Assembly: GCA_034687125.1 (NCBI GenBank)
Contig: JAQGBZ010000300.1
Span: 1-64,000, forward strand
Origin: Neelides folsomi
Taxonomy: Eukaryota > Arthropoda > Collembola > Neelipleona > Neelidae
Length of the DNA stretch: 64,000 nucleotides
Direction: 5' to 3'
Part shown: positions 35,532 to 48,310 of the stretch, one piece after another
How positions within the stretch are numbered: the stretch's first letter is position 1
Layout: each line of letters opens with the position of its first letter
Position numbers and translations under genes: made by a program
The notes under the pieces: generated by a model
What the model was told of the DNA's origin: nothing
Seen by the model: only the letters and a program-made list of their open reading frames with translations
Database searches by the model: none

Positions 35532-38500
35532 ATGGCTTCCCATGGCCAACTCCTCCTCGACTACCAAATGCTTCTGCAAACATTGGAAGCCTCCGACGAC
35601 AATTTTACACATCATGGTAAATCATTACATTCATTATGGGAATTATTACTATTCATTACGGGAATTATTGGGAATCAATTTTCATAATTACACTAATCTT
35701 ATACACGTGATATTTACCCTCGTAAAGGAGAAAATAAAATATTCTCATAATATACTTATACAGGTAGGGTAGTTTTATTAAAACTATTTTAAAAGGTTTT
35801 ATGGCTTATATTTATGAACGATTTTGCAATGCTTAACTTATTATTAAATATTTAGAAAAGTTGTGGATTAAGATATATCGTATTCATACTATATCCATAC
35901 TATACAAATTGTAGAATTACTGAGAATTGGAATACATTCAGTTTGTGATATATTTTTACTTTGTATTCTATCTTATATTGTATTTTGTAATTTTTGGATA
36001 AAATTAGTGAACAAAGGGTAAAAAAGGTCTTATGAAATATATTCTATTATTTTGAAGGAAAATGATTAACGATTAGTGAACTGACAATGAGACAGTCTAA
36101 TGAATGTATGAGAGATATGAGCAATAAAATAAGCAGTTTATTTTACACGGATGAGTAACTTATAGAATGTAAGCCTGTAAATAAATAAACACATGTATCA
36201 TACATAATAGTATATTATATGTGCCTCTACCATATATATCTTTTATATATAAAAATTATAAAAGTTTACTTTTGTTTTTTTATAAATAAGAGGACTTGGA
36301 ACAATTTCTTTAATTTTGAGTCAGCTGGGTCAAGTATTTTATGAAGCGTTTATATACAAAATTGATACTCTCGCGGATTCACGTTTGGTACAGAAAATGT
36401 AAGAAATTACAATAAATATTAGTAATATACTAATGCATATACGATAGTGTATAATATATGAGTATATTTATTAGTATACCATATTTATACTCATATTACA
36501 GATACTTAAGTATATTAGTATAAATACAATACATATAATGATATATGGTATATTTAAAAATTGTTGAGTATTCCAAGAAGGGCTTTTAGCAAAAGGGAAT
36601 AAGAAAAGGTTTTATTGTCTCCCATTTAATTTTAACTTCTTATCAGACCCCAAATGTGAATTTCTGTCTTCATGGACGAAGCTTCTTTCGTTTCTGTGTA
36701 GTGGAAAAGGGCCATTTGGAAATTTACCTGGCTTGAATATTCGACCATTAAAAGAAATATTCCAAGTCGTAAAAGAAGGCTCTAAAAATCCGTATTCAAA
36801 TCCCTTGTTCAAAACCACGTTTCGAATCGTCTTGAGATTGTAATAATAGAAAAGCTCTCTCAATTCTTAATTTGAGCATTTGGGCATGGAGGGCTCAATT
36901 TTATTCAGTTGGTTCCTTCGGTAAGACGTCGATTTGGGCCGCAGTTAGCAAAATTAATTTTATTCACACCATTGGAATTGGAATATATTAACTTTAGACT
37001 ATAGTTAATATATTTTAATTAAATTACATTCATTCAGAATGTCAAAGTCAAGGAAAAGTACAGATAAGACTGAGACTGAATCCTCCGATGGTTAGTTAAC
37101 ATCATATTTAAAATAAACATAGTTAACCAAAATTCTAGTTAAACCACATTTAATGAATCATCAACATTAATTAATTAGCATTAAATGTTAATTATGTAAT
37201 TTAAAACTAGAATTTAATGTTTAAAGAAAATTGTAGTAATTATTTTTATTTCAAGTTTAAGGTCCTTGTAAATTGAACTAAAATGTGCCATTGAACATGC
37301 GGGTGGTTTTCAAATTGACGTTAATTGGAGTTTACAACTTTTTAATATCTTAAACGGACTTAAACCCATTATTAATCATTAGTTAATTAGGATTTGTAAT
37401 TAAGGAATGTATTTGTAATTAAGGAATTTATTTGTAATAAGCATTGTGTTGGTAAATAGTAATTAGCCATTGAATTGAATTATTGAAGTTAAATGTGAAT
37501 TTTATTGTTTTTTAGAGGTGATGCTGGCGGCTGAAGTTGGTCGAAGTCTTTTAGAGAGGAATGAGGAGCTCGAGAAGGAAATTACGTCTCTACAAGAAAC
37601 CATCGAAGACCAATCACAACAAATACAAGTAAGCGAGATCTCCGTTGAGTTAAATGACTCAAATCCCTTCACTTAAACATCAACTCCCATCATTCCCAAT
37701 TAAGGAGAAGTGGAGTAATAACCAGTTGCAAATGTTCACTTAAAATTTTTGTAAACTTATTCGGGTACATATGACATATGAAGGAACAAATGGTAAGAAA
37801 CCTTAAGGCTAGTGTTAATCATAATTTGGACATTTAAAGGAAAGCTTCACCCAATTTAATTTCTCAAATATCACAGATCGTAGATTGTTAAATCGTTACT
37901 AATAAAAAATATTGTAATACTTTAAATAAAGTATTACAATATTCTCACAATCTCAGATCTGACACTTTACATGTAGAAAACTACATTTGAAGTCATTCGA
38001 TCTCAATTGGACATTTATTTCTTATTGGAATTTATTTGATCTCATTCGTATATCTGATACATACAGGTATATTATGTGTACCATATGAGTTGTATTTTTG
38101 TATTTGTTGTAATTATTGAATCTTCATAGGAAAGAACCATTGAAAGATGTGAATGACTCACAGTGTGGGTTTTTGAAGTCGTGAATTGACTTTTATGGGT
38201 TTGGATATCTCTTTGATTGATTCTCTTCATCAGTTTAGAAATTGGAGGGCTTAACGAAGGAAATGGATTATTTATGAGCAGATTTATATCTCTAATGTAT
38301 TAAATCAATGTATCTGCAATGGATAAGTTAGTAGATCAGTCAGTAGAGCAAATAACATATATATATATGGGCGTTAAATCAGTCAGGTCAATTATTATAG
38401 AAATTATTACAGACATCATGATCCAAATTCAAAATCAAAACCAAATCAAATCCAAATCAAACATAAAGGATTTTTCATTAAAGTTGATCTCCTTTTCCTT

Positions 38501-41500
38501 ATTTATGAACCATTATCATTAAGGATTTTCTTTTACTAAAAGATTTCCTTTACTAAAGATTTAATTCATTTAATGATTTGGGATTGGGAGTATTGTGAAG
38601 TTGAAATGATTGACGTTTCTTTTCATTTCCTTTCCTGATCAGGATTTTTTAACTTTATTCAAATTCAGTTTTTTAACTTTCAAATTTTTACGTAGTCAGA
38701 AGAGTCATGTTGTTTTGGCTTACCAAATGTGGGAGTTCTTAGAAGGACTTTGGATGGAGTTTTTAGATGGAGTTTTTGGATAGAATTTCGTTGGAGTTTT
38801 TGGAAGGAGTTTTGGATGGAGTTTGGAGGGAGTTTGGGCCAAGGAGTTTGTTATTCATTTCTGAATGGTTTTAAGGGTTTTGCCAAAGGTTTGGCCCATA
38901 CATTTTGGGTTGAGTTTGGGTGTGTTTTAGGAATACTTTTGGTTTGGGATGAGTCGGAGGGTGCAAGGAAGGTAAATTCGGGAAACCCCGAAAGCTCTAT
39001 TATGGAAGTGTTGAGAGAAAAGGGAGGGGACCAAGTTCAACTTTTCCCCCTGCCTTTACAATAATTTTTATAATATTTCCCACAAAATGATCAAATTTAC
39101 CCTTAATTGACCAAATTGAAGTTAAATTACAAGTTCTAGTCAAAGTACAATTAAAAGCACACATATCTTTGATCATTTCGAAAGAGGAGGAAAATTGAGC
39201 AATTTGAACTTCTGCGGCGAGAGCAAATTACAAATGAGGTAATAATCCACCAACAAGCAACAAATGCAAGTTTATTTATTTGATAGTTTTGCATTTACAA
39301 AAAAGTGTACCTTCACCTTAATCTATCGTAAAAAGATAAATAAGTTTAAAGCTTAATATTTTAATCTACCATTAATCATTTTGACGTTCCAAGAGGACGT
39401 GGAGCCATTAGATTTACGAAATGGTTTTAACAAGGCGGTTAAAAACAACCAGCTTGGTTTATTTACTTTTAATTCGAGATAACAAATGTTAAGCATTTAG
39501 GTTGATAAAAATAATTCTTAGCTGATAATGAATTAGATGAACCATTCTTCATTCAGTCTCCCAGGCCTTCAATTCTATCTCAATATTTAAATGTAAATTA
39601 ATTAAATTAATTATTTTAAGAAACTACTATAAAGTATTTTAACTTTAAAATATTTAAAATAATCGAAGAATGATCTTCACGATAATTTCACTAATTTATA
39701 AAGGGAGATTAAAAGAATTTAATAATTAATTTAAATTATTTTAGTGGCTGACCAACCAACGCAACCTTCTCCGTGACGAGAGGATGAGCCGAAGCAAATT
39801 CTATGAGAATTTGGAAGCCACATTGTTCGAGCTTGAACGCACCAACACGTCCCTGTCGTCCAAACATGAAGTGGACAAGAAACGAATCTTGAACCTCACC
39901 GAGAATCTCGAATATCTCGAACGGAAATGTGAGGAAATGACCGGGACGTTGGAGTCAATTAGGAATGAACATCGGAAACGTAGGCGAATGTCTTCCCTCT
40001 TTTTCCATCATTCCGACGAGGACGAGGAAGAACCACCGCCATTGATTAGACGATCACATTCGCTTCATGATATACGGTAATTGTTCATTTTAATTAAATT
40101 AAATTATTTAACAGAACTAAAATTATTTAACATTATTTAACTAAATTTAATTTCATAATTAATTTTATACTTAATTGGATTTGTAATTTTAATTGGATTT
40201 GTTTGTTTAGGGATTTGAGCAGGTCTCCAAGCCCGGAATCGGATGATAACAACAGCAGTACAAATAGTGGTAAACTGGAAAGTGACGTCGAGTCGTTAGA
40301 ATTAAAAATTGAAGAATTGAGGCGAAAGAGCAAACGAGACGGAGAGAGAATTGCCATGTTGGAAAATCAACTCAAAACTCTCGTCCAGGTTAATTCACAT
40401 TACACATTATTTCCTTCCTAACTTTAACTTCTTTATATAATTTACATTGGATATTTTACTTCATTAAGTCTGGCCCTGATAGGAATCTTATCGCTTTAGG
40501 AAAATTATAAAAGATGAAGAAATGAGATTAAACTCTCTTTAGTCATTTCCTCAATGTTCTATCTACTGTATGTAATCTGTAGTTATAAATGTACTCATAT
40601 CTTTTAAAAATATTCTTCTGACTCATTTTCTCACAATCTTTTAAAGTTCTTAATGAAAAGACTTAAGGCTACATATTTCTTCTGATTTGATAAAATGTTT
40701 ATTCCCACTGTCTTATTTAAGTTCAGTTCAGTCTTTTAAAAATGTATAACGATACTAAATTATGAAATGGGAAAATAAGTTAAATAACATGAATTATGTA
40801 GGAAAAATAAAAAATAGCAGGAATGAAATAAAGGCAAGAATTAATTAAAAATTAGCATTTAGGAAAAAGAGAGAAATAATCCATGAAAATAACAGGAATA
40901 GTTAATTAAGTTTTTATTTATCTTTTACAGTAAAAATATAACATTAAATACTGTACCTCGTTAAATAAAGTAATTTTTTATTCTCTAATTTATATCTTGC
41001 AATTTATTTTGTATAGGAGAACAATGCCCTTGAAGATGACCTCAAGAGGTTAAAAGAAGAGAAAGAAGTGGAAGTGGCGGATCTTCGTTCCCAACTCCTT
41101 GAACAAACTCCGCGAAAGGATTTCAAAGTTTGCCGGAGATGTTCAGAGGAAATTTCGTTCATGTCCCAAGTTAACTCCATCGATGAGGATTATTCCTCAC
41201 TTGAGATGGAACTCCGAGCTGCTTCGAGTGTGGACGAAGAAGATTCCGTTCTGCTCAAAGACAATCTCCCCGAATGTCCCTCTAAGGCCTTTCGTCGCTC
41301 GCCGCTGCCCCTGCCAAGGAAAATTCATCCAGATTATCCAAATAACCTGAGCGAAAATGATGAAGATGAGATTAGTCCTACTCTTAAAGAAAAACCAAGG
41401 GTGAGTTTAAAATATTAAATTTTAACTTTAGTTAAAGTTTAATTTTAATTTAAAGTTTAATTTAAAATTAAAAATGTGCAAAAATGTGAAATTCGGAATA

Positions 41501-42305
41501 TCCTATTTTAAATGTAATTTATTAACTCTGAGGGATTTGAAGATCTCATTGGTATTTTAGTGGTGGTTTGAATGTTGTGTGAGCCGGGGATTGCATTTCC
41601 CCTGCATTGCATCTCTTTTTCATCTCTATGTCTCGAGAGAGTTTTGTGAGAGACTGTGAGAGTTGGACGAAGAGTCTTGTTGGCAATTACACGTTTCTCC
41701 ACACCGTCATACTAACCAGAATTCCAACCCAAGAGAGTGATAAATGCATTGGCTATGCATTTTACATTAATTATGAAACAACTTGACACTTAACTTACTT
41801 TTCCCATTCGAAGGTCACAATCAAAATGATTGCAAATTTATTCTTTTGCAATGAAACCCTCTAGACATCCATTGTGTAATTTAATCATTCATTTAGTATT
41901 TAATTTATCAAACCATCAATTTTAATTCTATTAACTCAATTTGCCATTTTGACTTTATGATTTTTTCATATATATGGCAAGTTGTCCAATTTTCCGAGTT
42001 TTTCATTTTATCAATTTTAGAATTCTATTAAAATTAAGATTTGTAGAATTCTATTAAAATTAAGATTTAATTGTAAAATTTCATTAAAATTAAGATTTAA
42101 TTGAGGTTTAATTTTAATGTGATTTTAAAATTTTAATTTAATTAAATTTCAGTTGTGGTGGTTGGCGTGGGGTGCAATGCTTCTTGTGATCATCGGTGAA
42201 TTCGTGTGGGCTTTGGGGAGTTTGCTTCTTTTCCTCTCCGTTGCTCCGTTCCTGTCCAAGAGTCGAGTGTTCCGGGCGAGGGCGGTGGGAATTCCCCACA
42301 GGTGA
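35532..42305 (+). CDS. CDR2/centrocortin-like coiled-coil protein with C-terminal membrane anchor
   Basis: Five common exons, 37516-37628, 39745-40076, 40211-40388, 41017-41400 and 42153-42305, follow either of two first exons: 35532-35616 (MASHGQLLLDYQMLLQTLEA) or 37039-37090 (MSKSRKSTDKTETESSD). Both end in phase 1 and make GAG with exon 2. The product has 414 or 403 residues. Exon 2 carries LAAEVGRSLLERNEELEKEI, the CC1-box type motif by which BICD/CDR2-family proteins contact dynein. KFYENLEATLFELERTNTSL and KKRILNLTENLEYLERK match CDR2/Drosophila centrocortin. Further coiled coils and Ser/acidic linkers follow. The last exon encodes WLAWGAMLLVIIGEFVWAL and LGSLLLFLSV, a membrane segment absent from vertebrate CDR2, then a basic tail. 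It joins in phase 0. Confidence 0.82.
36612..36863 (-). CDS. Hypothetical minus-strand frame between the two CDR2-like first exons
   Basis: An 83-residue frame starts at an ATG and has mixed, protein-like composition (LKTIRNVVLNKGFEYGFLEP, TWNISFNGRIFKPG). A CAG/GTAAAT donor lies inside it at about 36728. It is 175 bp from, and divergent to, the second first exon of the coiled-coil gene. No homologue is recognised and no second exon was found; it may be noise. Confidence 0.25.
   Translation of the reverse strand: MRELFYYYNLKTIRNVVLNKGFEYGFLEPSFTTWNISFNGRIFKPGKFPNGPFPLHRNERSFVHEDRNSHLGSDKKLKLNGRQ
38729..38850. repeat. Degenerate GGAGTTTTTGGATGGA tandem repeat
   Basis: About seven imperfect copies of a 13-18 base unit (TGGATGGAGTTTT) lie in intron 2 of the coiled-coil gene. 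A 111-residue open frame over it merely translates the repeat (FRWSFWIEFRWSFWKEF). Confidence 0.55.
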
Positions 42306-42916
42306 AAAAGAATCCTTCACCTCAATCAATCCCACCTTCGCATGCATTCCGTCGCCTGGGTCTTTAAAGCTCAACTCTCGCCGTCTGCTCCACATTCACT
42401 CGGAGAACCCCCGCCATAAAGCACTAATATTCAATAAAATATAAAATACATATTATATTATACACATTTATTTATTTTTCAATTCAATAAAGTAACTCGA
42501 ATACTTTAAAACTAAATCTTCAATTTTATTTCAATTTTCACATCAATTATTCGAAAATCTAAAAGTGAATTTTATTTATTTCATCGATTCATCATATTTT
42601 AATTATAATTTAAATACATGTGATTAAAGTTTCATCAATTATTAAATAAGTTAATTATCATTTAATTTTATTAGTTAAGTTACAGAATATTCTTATATTG
42701 AAATATATTCCAGAGTTAGGAATTTTGGTATATTGAAATTATTTAATTTTTGATTATCGTTTAGTTTAATTCTGGTTACAGAATTGTGCATCATAAGATT
42801 TAAAGTTAATTGTGGTTAATCAAAGTGATGTCAATTTAGGTTATTTTGCAATGTGATTGTGAATTGTGTAGTTGAGTGATTAAGATTAAAATGAGGTTAA
42901 GAAGTTGAAGCAGTTG
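42306..42916. other. Spacer between tandem genes
   Basis: The spacer is AT-rich and holds poly(A)-type signals (AATAAA near 42433). A 5-codon upstream ORF starts at about 42890, just ahead of the next gene. Confidence 0.4.
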
Positions 42917-43388
42917 ATGATGGTCGGGGCCATGGAACTCGTGCTCCTAATGGCCTTTTCCTTCGCCTGTGGCTGCGTGGTGTTCAACTGCGGCTTGGCG
43001 TTCTTCAAGCTCTATAGTGAGTTCCCATTTGGTATAAATTCTCTTTTTGAGTTGAGCTGGCTGGGCAGCGAAGTGGCGGGCAGAGCGGAAGGGAAGCGAT
43101 TTGGAGGCGTCCCAACCCGGCGGCTCGTCAGCTGTCATTGAAGTCATGGAGCCAGAGGACGAAGCCCCCAAATGCCATTTTGAATATTTCTGCCAACCCA
43201 CGCCGGAGCCGGAGATGATCCAGGTCATGTCAGCGTCCTGCCAGGCCGACCCGGAGGAAATTGACCGAGCTGGGGAAGAAGAAGAAGGCGAAGGATGCGT
43301 TTGCTGTGGGAAGGCCGAATGCTCCAGGAAAGAATCAATTCCAATGCCGAAAAGATGCAGAACAGCTCCGGTCTTCCTCCTACCATGA
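42917..43388 (+). CDS. Small single-pass membrane protein with acidic Cys-rich tail
   Basis: Two exons are proposed: 42917-43016 and 43069-43388 (139 residues), with an alternative in-frame acceptor giving 43084-43388 (134 residues). The N-terminus MMVGAMELVLLMAFSFACGC is hydrophobic and could be a signal anchor; the tail has KWRAERKG, then an acidic, Pro/Glu/Met-rich region and the cluster GCVCCGKAEC, ending in basic RCRTAPVFLLP. The intron is only 52 or 67 bp and is unusually GC-rich; reading through it gives a much less protein-like end. I do not recognise the family. The minus strand is open for 162 residues across the same DNA but lacks signals. Confidence 0.5.
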
Positions 43389-44458
43389 ATGATCATCAAA
43401 TGATCAAAATAATAATAAAAACACACTATTTTCAATACTACATATACGTATCATTCATATTTACAATAAATATGAAATATTGACAAATTTTTATTAAATA
43501 CTTTATCATTTTAGCAAAAATAACATATATTAACTTAATAAATATACATTTATTGACATTATATATTTACAATATAATAATATTATATTGTAGATATTTA
43601 TGTATTACTGTATTAATAACAATTATTACAAGATCAAATATTACGTGTGAATCTGCAATTAAATAAAATACTGAATATATCTTTGTGAAAATAAATATTT
43701 TTTAAAAAAGCTTGAAAATGGAATAAATATGTAATAAAATAATACGAAGGAATTGAACACAGAAGTTTTATTGTTTTAACGGATTTTAACCCAAGGGTTT
43801 TAATTACTTTATAAATTCCATTACTCAACAAGACACATGCCACATGTCAAAAAACTTGATTTTCCTTTCATCCGCCCTCATCCCATGTTGTACTTAAAAG
43901 ATATTACATAACATTAGGAATATTACGGTCCATATTTAATAGTTAGAAATTATTGTTAGAAGCATTATTTAAAAGGGCTAATTTTGTTTATAAAGTGGGA
44001 AAGAAGATTTTATAAATCTACACAGGTTGTTTGGTCCATAAATGTATTATAACTCATATGTGCAGTTTTCGATTTTAAGAAATGCAAGGTCTCTGGAACA
44101 TCCCTTTATTGACTCATTTGTTGATTCGGACATTCGGAGAAATCGTTGGAAATTCATAAAATTCCCATATTGATTCTTTCTTTAACTTTAATTTTAACGA
44201 TACCATAATTAACATTAACATTTAATCTTCTCAACATTTAAACTTTTTTAACTTTCCATATTTTGAAAGTTTCTCTATAATTATAAATATTTCAGATTCT
44301 CCGATTTTCAGGGATTTCTTATAATTCCCCGAAATTTCGGAGTTTTCTTATAATTCCCCGGGTTTTCTTATCTTTTTGGGATTTTGGGGTTTTGTGATCT
44401 CGCTATACTTTTCTCATTTTGACGCGTTGGCCTTGACTGCTCACGCAACGAGTCTAAC
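43389..44458. other. AT-rich intergenic stretch
   Basis: No supported exon is seen. The minus-strand frame at 43634-43843 is AT-driven. Confidence 0.45.
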
Positions 44459-44481
44459 AATGGTTTCCTGGCGGTACTCAG

Positions 44482-45789
44482 ATGCGTGCCGGGTGTTTAA
44501 CCATGTTTAGTAAGTGAATTACATTTAAGTGTGGGGGTCGTCCTTGACACGGAGAGGGGTTTCCTCGGAAGGGGGAAGAGCGGGAGGGTAAAGTGGGTCG
44601 GGTAACGAGGAGCTGCCGTGACTTTCCCCCTCTCCGCAGTCTCTCGCCCCAAATCTCAGTCGACCACCTCGCTCGACCTCGCCACTATCCAAACCATCTC
44701 CGTCCATGAGGAACACCATACACCCTTCGCCCACATTAGGTAACAGTTCTTATCTTACCCCAACCCCAATTGGAATATCTTCCAACAATCGCACCCGATT
44801 TCGCCCGATTTCGCCATGATTGCTTTCATTTATTTTCATTTGCTTTCTTATCTACTTTCACTTTCTATTCTTATTTATTTACACCATTATTATTACAGTA
44901 TTGATATTCGAAAGCTATTGGCAATATTTATTAATTTGTATTTGTTTATATTTGTATCAAGTATACAAACTAAAGTTTATACGAACAATTGACATTTAAT
45001 GCTAAAATATAGGGAGTCATAGGGAGTTATATGGAGAAAGCTAATGCTAATAAAATACATAGTTTTCTGTTTATAAATATTTAGTGGTTTATAAAAATTG
45101 ATCTCATTGAGGGTATTTCATGGTTGACGTTGATGGGAAAGCAAATTCTTTGCATTCATAAAACTGCTTATTTATGGTCCAATGTCAATGAGGGAAATTT
45201 TCTCATTTTATCCGATTGGAAAATTCAAAAAATTCCCTAATGTTTTCAAATATGATTTTTGAAAAATATTAGAAAAAGATGATTATGAATTCCACTTTGA
45301 TTTTTACGATGTGAATTTTGTTAGATCGGGTTTTTATGTTTAAAAAAGCTTCAAGTTTATTATTTCCAGCGAAATTCCCCGCATTTTGTGAAAAGGGCTT
45401 AGGAACCTTAATTGTGTAATGTAATATTAAGTGAGTTAGGGTGAGTTGTAAATTTGTAATGTAAGTGCGAGCATTATGGGCAAATCCCCTTGAAATGAAC
45501 AGCTCCATGGATTTTGTCTAAACGACTCTCTTGGCTTCTCCCACTTTGGGCCATGGGCAGGATGGGCCCAACGTTGATGCAATTTGTAGTACGTTTTGCT
45601 CAAAGAAAGGGAACTGCATTAAGGGCGATTCCCTCAAATCTTCCCATTTCCCCAAAGATGACGGAGGAAATGAAGATCTTGGCATTTGACCAACGCTGTT
45701 TTGAATATCCTTGTGGCTTTCAAAAATTCACCACTATTGATTCAGCCATCCAAAGATCTCAACCACTTCCTTCACCTCCAATTTCATGA
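44482..45789 (+). CDS. Uncertain three-exon gene of unknown function
   Basis: Exons 44482-44509, 44640-44739 and 45561-45789 can be joined in frame to 118 residues. The middle exon has a strong acceptor (CCCTCTCCGCAG) and donor (TTAG/GTAACA) and reads SRPKSQSTTSLDLATIQTIS, which looks like real protein. The last exon reads MGPTLMQFVVRFAQRKGTAL and ends SQPLPSPPIS. Two doubts remain. An earlier ATG at 44459 gives another frame through the same exons that stops in exon 2, and exon 3 also has a protein-like alternative frame with ICSTFCSKKGNC (EGF-like Cys spacing). The GC-rich intron 1 also holds a minus-strand frame. No family is recognised. Confidence 0.35.
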
Positions 45790-45929
45790 TAAATAAAATA
45801 TCTTCCGGATGGAAACACACAACATTTATCTCATATAAATACAATATAAATACATATCACAATATTATGTAAATATAAAAATATATTTATAACTCAATAA
45901 TATTACACTATATTTCTAAAAATATCTCA

Positions 45930-45972
<43 letters not shown>
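45930..45972. repeat. Composite TA/GA microsatellite
   Basis: A (TA)n run passes directly into a (GA)n run, about 43 bp in total. Confidence 0.85.
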
Positions 45973-45973
<1 letters not shown>

Positions 45974-45998
45974 AAATATATATATTTATAACGAAATA

Positions 45999-46072
45999 TA
46001 GGGTGGGCCATAAGTATCTTTCTTTTTTATATGATTGTAATATATATTTAAAAAAGAAAGAAGACCCTGTAT
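45999..46072. mobile_element. Decayed copy of the TACAGGGTGGGCCATAAG MITE
   Basis: The left arm (GGGTGGGCCATAAGTATCTT) matches the copy at 26.1 kb almost exactly; the right arm is shortened and ends ACCCTGTATA. Confidence 0.7.
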
Positions 46073-47624
46073 AAGGAATGCATTTTCTTAAAATTTTAAA
46101 ATTTATCACAATATTATAAATACAAACAATATTATCATAATATAATACGTATTTAAATGTATGTTTGGTAGTTGTAGTTATGCATGTAGTACTTGTATTA
46201 TATATGTAGTATTTATGGTATGAAGATTGTAGGATAAATGAATGGTATTTATTAATGGTTCATGATTTCCATCTGTTTCTCTCACCGTAGAATTCTCCCA
46301 GGATTGGGCCAATTGGGACAATTTTCTCGTATTGGGATGATGAGAGTTAAATCCCAATGGTTGTTTTGGAAGAAATGGAGATATACATAATTGAGTTATC
46401 CTTTTATTTACCTTCACTTCCACTCATTCACAAATGGATTACTTTTTCAATCTCATTTCCGCCCTTGCCTTGATGAACACAAAATCAAAAAAAAAAGAAA
46501 ATCCCCACCCAAAATCTCCACTCAAAATCTCCACATGAATCACATGAATCTTTTTCATCACTTTTTATTTTCCTATGAAATTGAGATGTTAAAGAAATCT
46601 TATAAGTGAGCCTTATATGAATACAAATGCCTTATATGAATAGGATAGATATATCATCTTATAATATGATACATTTCATATTTACAGACAATTTGATATG
46701 AAATTCATTGGAGCGCGTATTTACAAATGTAATTTCATAAAGTAGATATATGAGAGTTTTACATTGGTTTTTACACGCCCTTATGGTTTTCAGGTTTTCA
46801 GGGTTTTCGGAGTAAACCATTTCCTAATAAACATCAAATAACCTTCTGTATAAATATTAAGGAAGAGACCGCATATACCATACGTATATAAATATTAGAA
46901 GATGATGTGTGTTATTTCTCAAAGTATCCTTCTTGTAATATACAGGATATGTATTTCATACTTATTTTCTCATTCCCTTCCTCTTCATATATGAAAGCTC
47001 GAAAGCTATAAACTCGGGAAAAGTTATGAAGGTAACGAAGGAATAAAAATGTCTATATAAACCACATTGATACAAATAACGTAGTTGATACATACTAACA
47101 TGATATGTATAGTATATTAATCATATGAAAATATAAAATATTACAAATTTTATATATATAAGATTTTATATAAGAGGAAATCTTAATATGTAGTGTATGT
47201 ATAAACTTTTCATTCATATTCTTATTTATGACGTTCATGCTCATGTGAATTTACAGCCTGTTTTTCTCAACTTTTATCCTTGGCGTGCTCAACAAAGATT
47301 TACTTTCCCTACACAAACTTCATATACCGCCCAAATACACACATTCACCTATAAATGCCAAAATTCAACTTCGCAATTTTGAAACTTTTGCATAAAATTA
47401 AAGTAAAATTTTAGTCATAAAATCAACAATCAGAAAATTTTTGAGTTTTGTTCAATTTATTAAGTATTTTTGATTTTTAACAAAATTATTTTTTTTTCAA
47501 ATAGTGTAAAATATTTGCAAATTGCAAAGATAATATGTATATATCAGTATGGCCAAATTACAAAGGTATAATGTTATTTAAAATTGCAATTTTTCTTATT
47601 GTTAGATGGCTTATACAAATAAAC

Positions 47625-47703
47625 TACAGGGTGGGCCTAAGTTGCTTTCTTTTTTAAACGATTGTTTATTTAAAAAAGTACGTAACTTATGGCCCGCCCT
47701 GTA
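47625..47703. mobile_element. Third copy of the palindromic MITE
   Basis: It begins TACAGGGTGGGCCTAAGTTG and ends TTATGGCCCGCCCTGTA. The core TTTAAACGATTGTTTATTTA matches the copy at 26.1 kb. The arms differ at a few sites, with some paired changes that partly keep the palindrome. Confidence 0.75.
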
Positions 47704-47927
47704 TAGGAGTAGTTTAGAAATATTTAGAAGTGCATTTTAGTTAATAAATAGGTTGTAATTTTGAATGAAATATTTGAAAGTGGTTGAAAAGTTATTTGGC
47801 AAATTAGAGGAATTTGACGCCTTATTGAATTTATTCTTTACAATATTCTTTTTTACAAAAAAACGAGCTAAAAAATTGTATTAAGGGCGTTGTTGAAAAT
47901 GGAGATTTTTTCTCCTCCCCATTTCCT

Positions 47928-48310
47928 TATAAAAGTCATACGATCTCGTTTGAGATCTTCATATTACTTTTCTTGAAACTCACTCAGAGTGGCGAGACGG
48001 AGATTTTAGCCAGCGAACATACATAATATAAGAAACCTTTCTTTTCATACACCAACATTTTTGGCTCATGGACAAATTGATAATTCATTTGGGCCATTGT
48101 GAAAAAAAGGTTCGTTTCTGGGAGTTCTTGTATTAAGCCATCATCTCTCCCCCAGACACAATTCTTTTTTTAAGGCCCAGAGGCCTTCGGAGATTCCAAC
48201 CAGCCTCCATTTTTACCAATTAACCCGCTTGCCCAATTACTTCCCCCAAATCCTCCTAGTCCCCGAATATCCATACCAGGGCCCTTCACAGAATTCATAA
48301 TGACCAAAGT
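47928..48310 (+). promoter_or_regulatory. TATA box and candidate 5' exon region upstream of the scramblase
   Basis: TATAAAAG at 47928-47935 is followed by a GATCTC-GTTT-GAGATC hairpin and a TCAGA at about 47985. An ATG at 48068 opens a 14-codon frame ending at an AAG/GTTCGT donor. A polypyrimidine tract and CCCCCAG acceptor near 48155 precede a GC-richer stretch to 48310 with a Pro-rich frame (LLPPNPPSPRISIPGP). Scramblases often have Pro-rich N-termini, but the splice phases I tried do not connect cleanly to the 49.4-kb exon, so this is only a candidate region. Confidence 0.25.

Noticed and set aside
38729-39064. 111-residue plus frame rich in Trp/Phe
   Set aside because: It translates a degenerate GGAGTTTTTGGATGGA tandem repeat inside an intron.
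42947-43435. 162-residue minus-strand open frame
   Set aside because: It lies opposite the small membrane-protein gene; it has no signal peptide or splice logic, and its Ser/Pro/Ala runs are the complement of the acidic plus-strand coding sequence.
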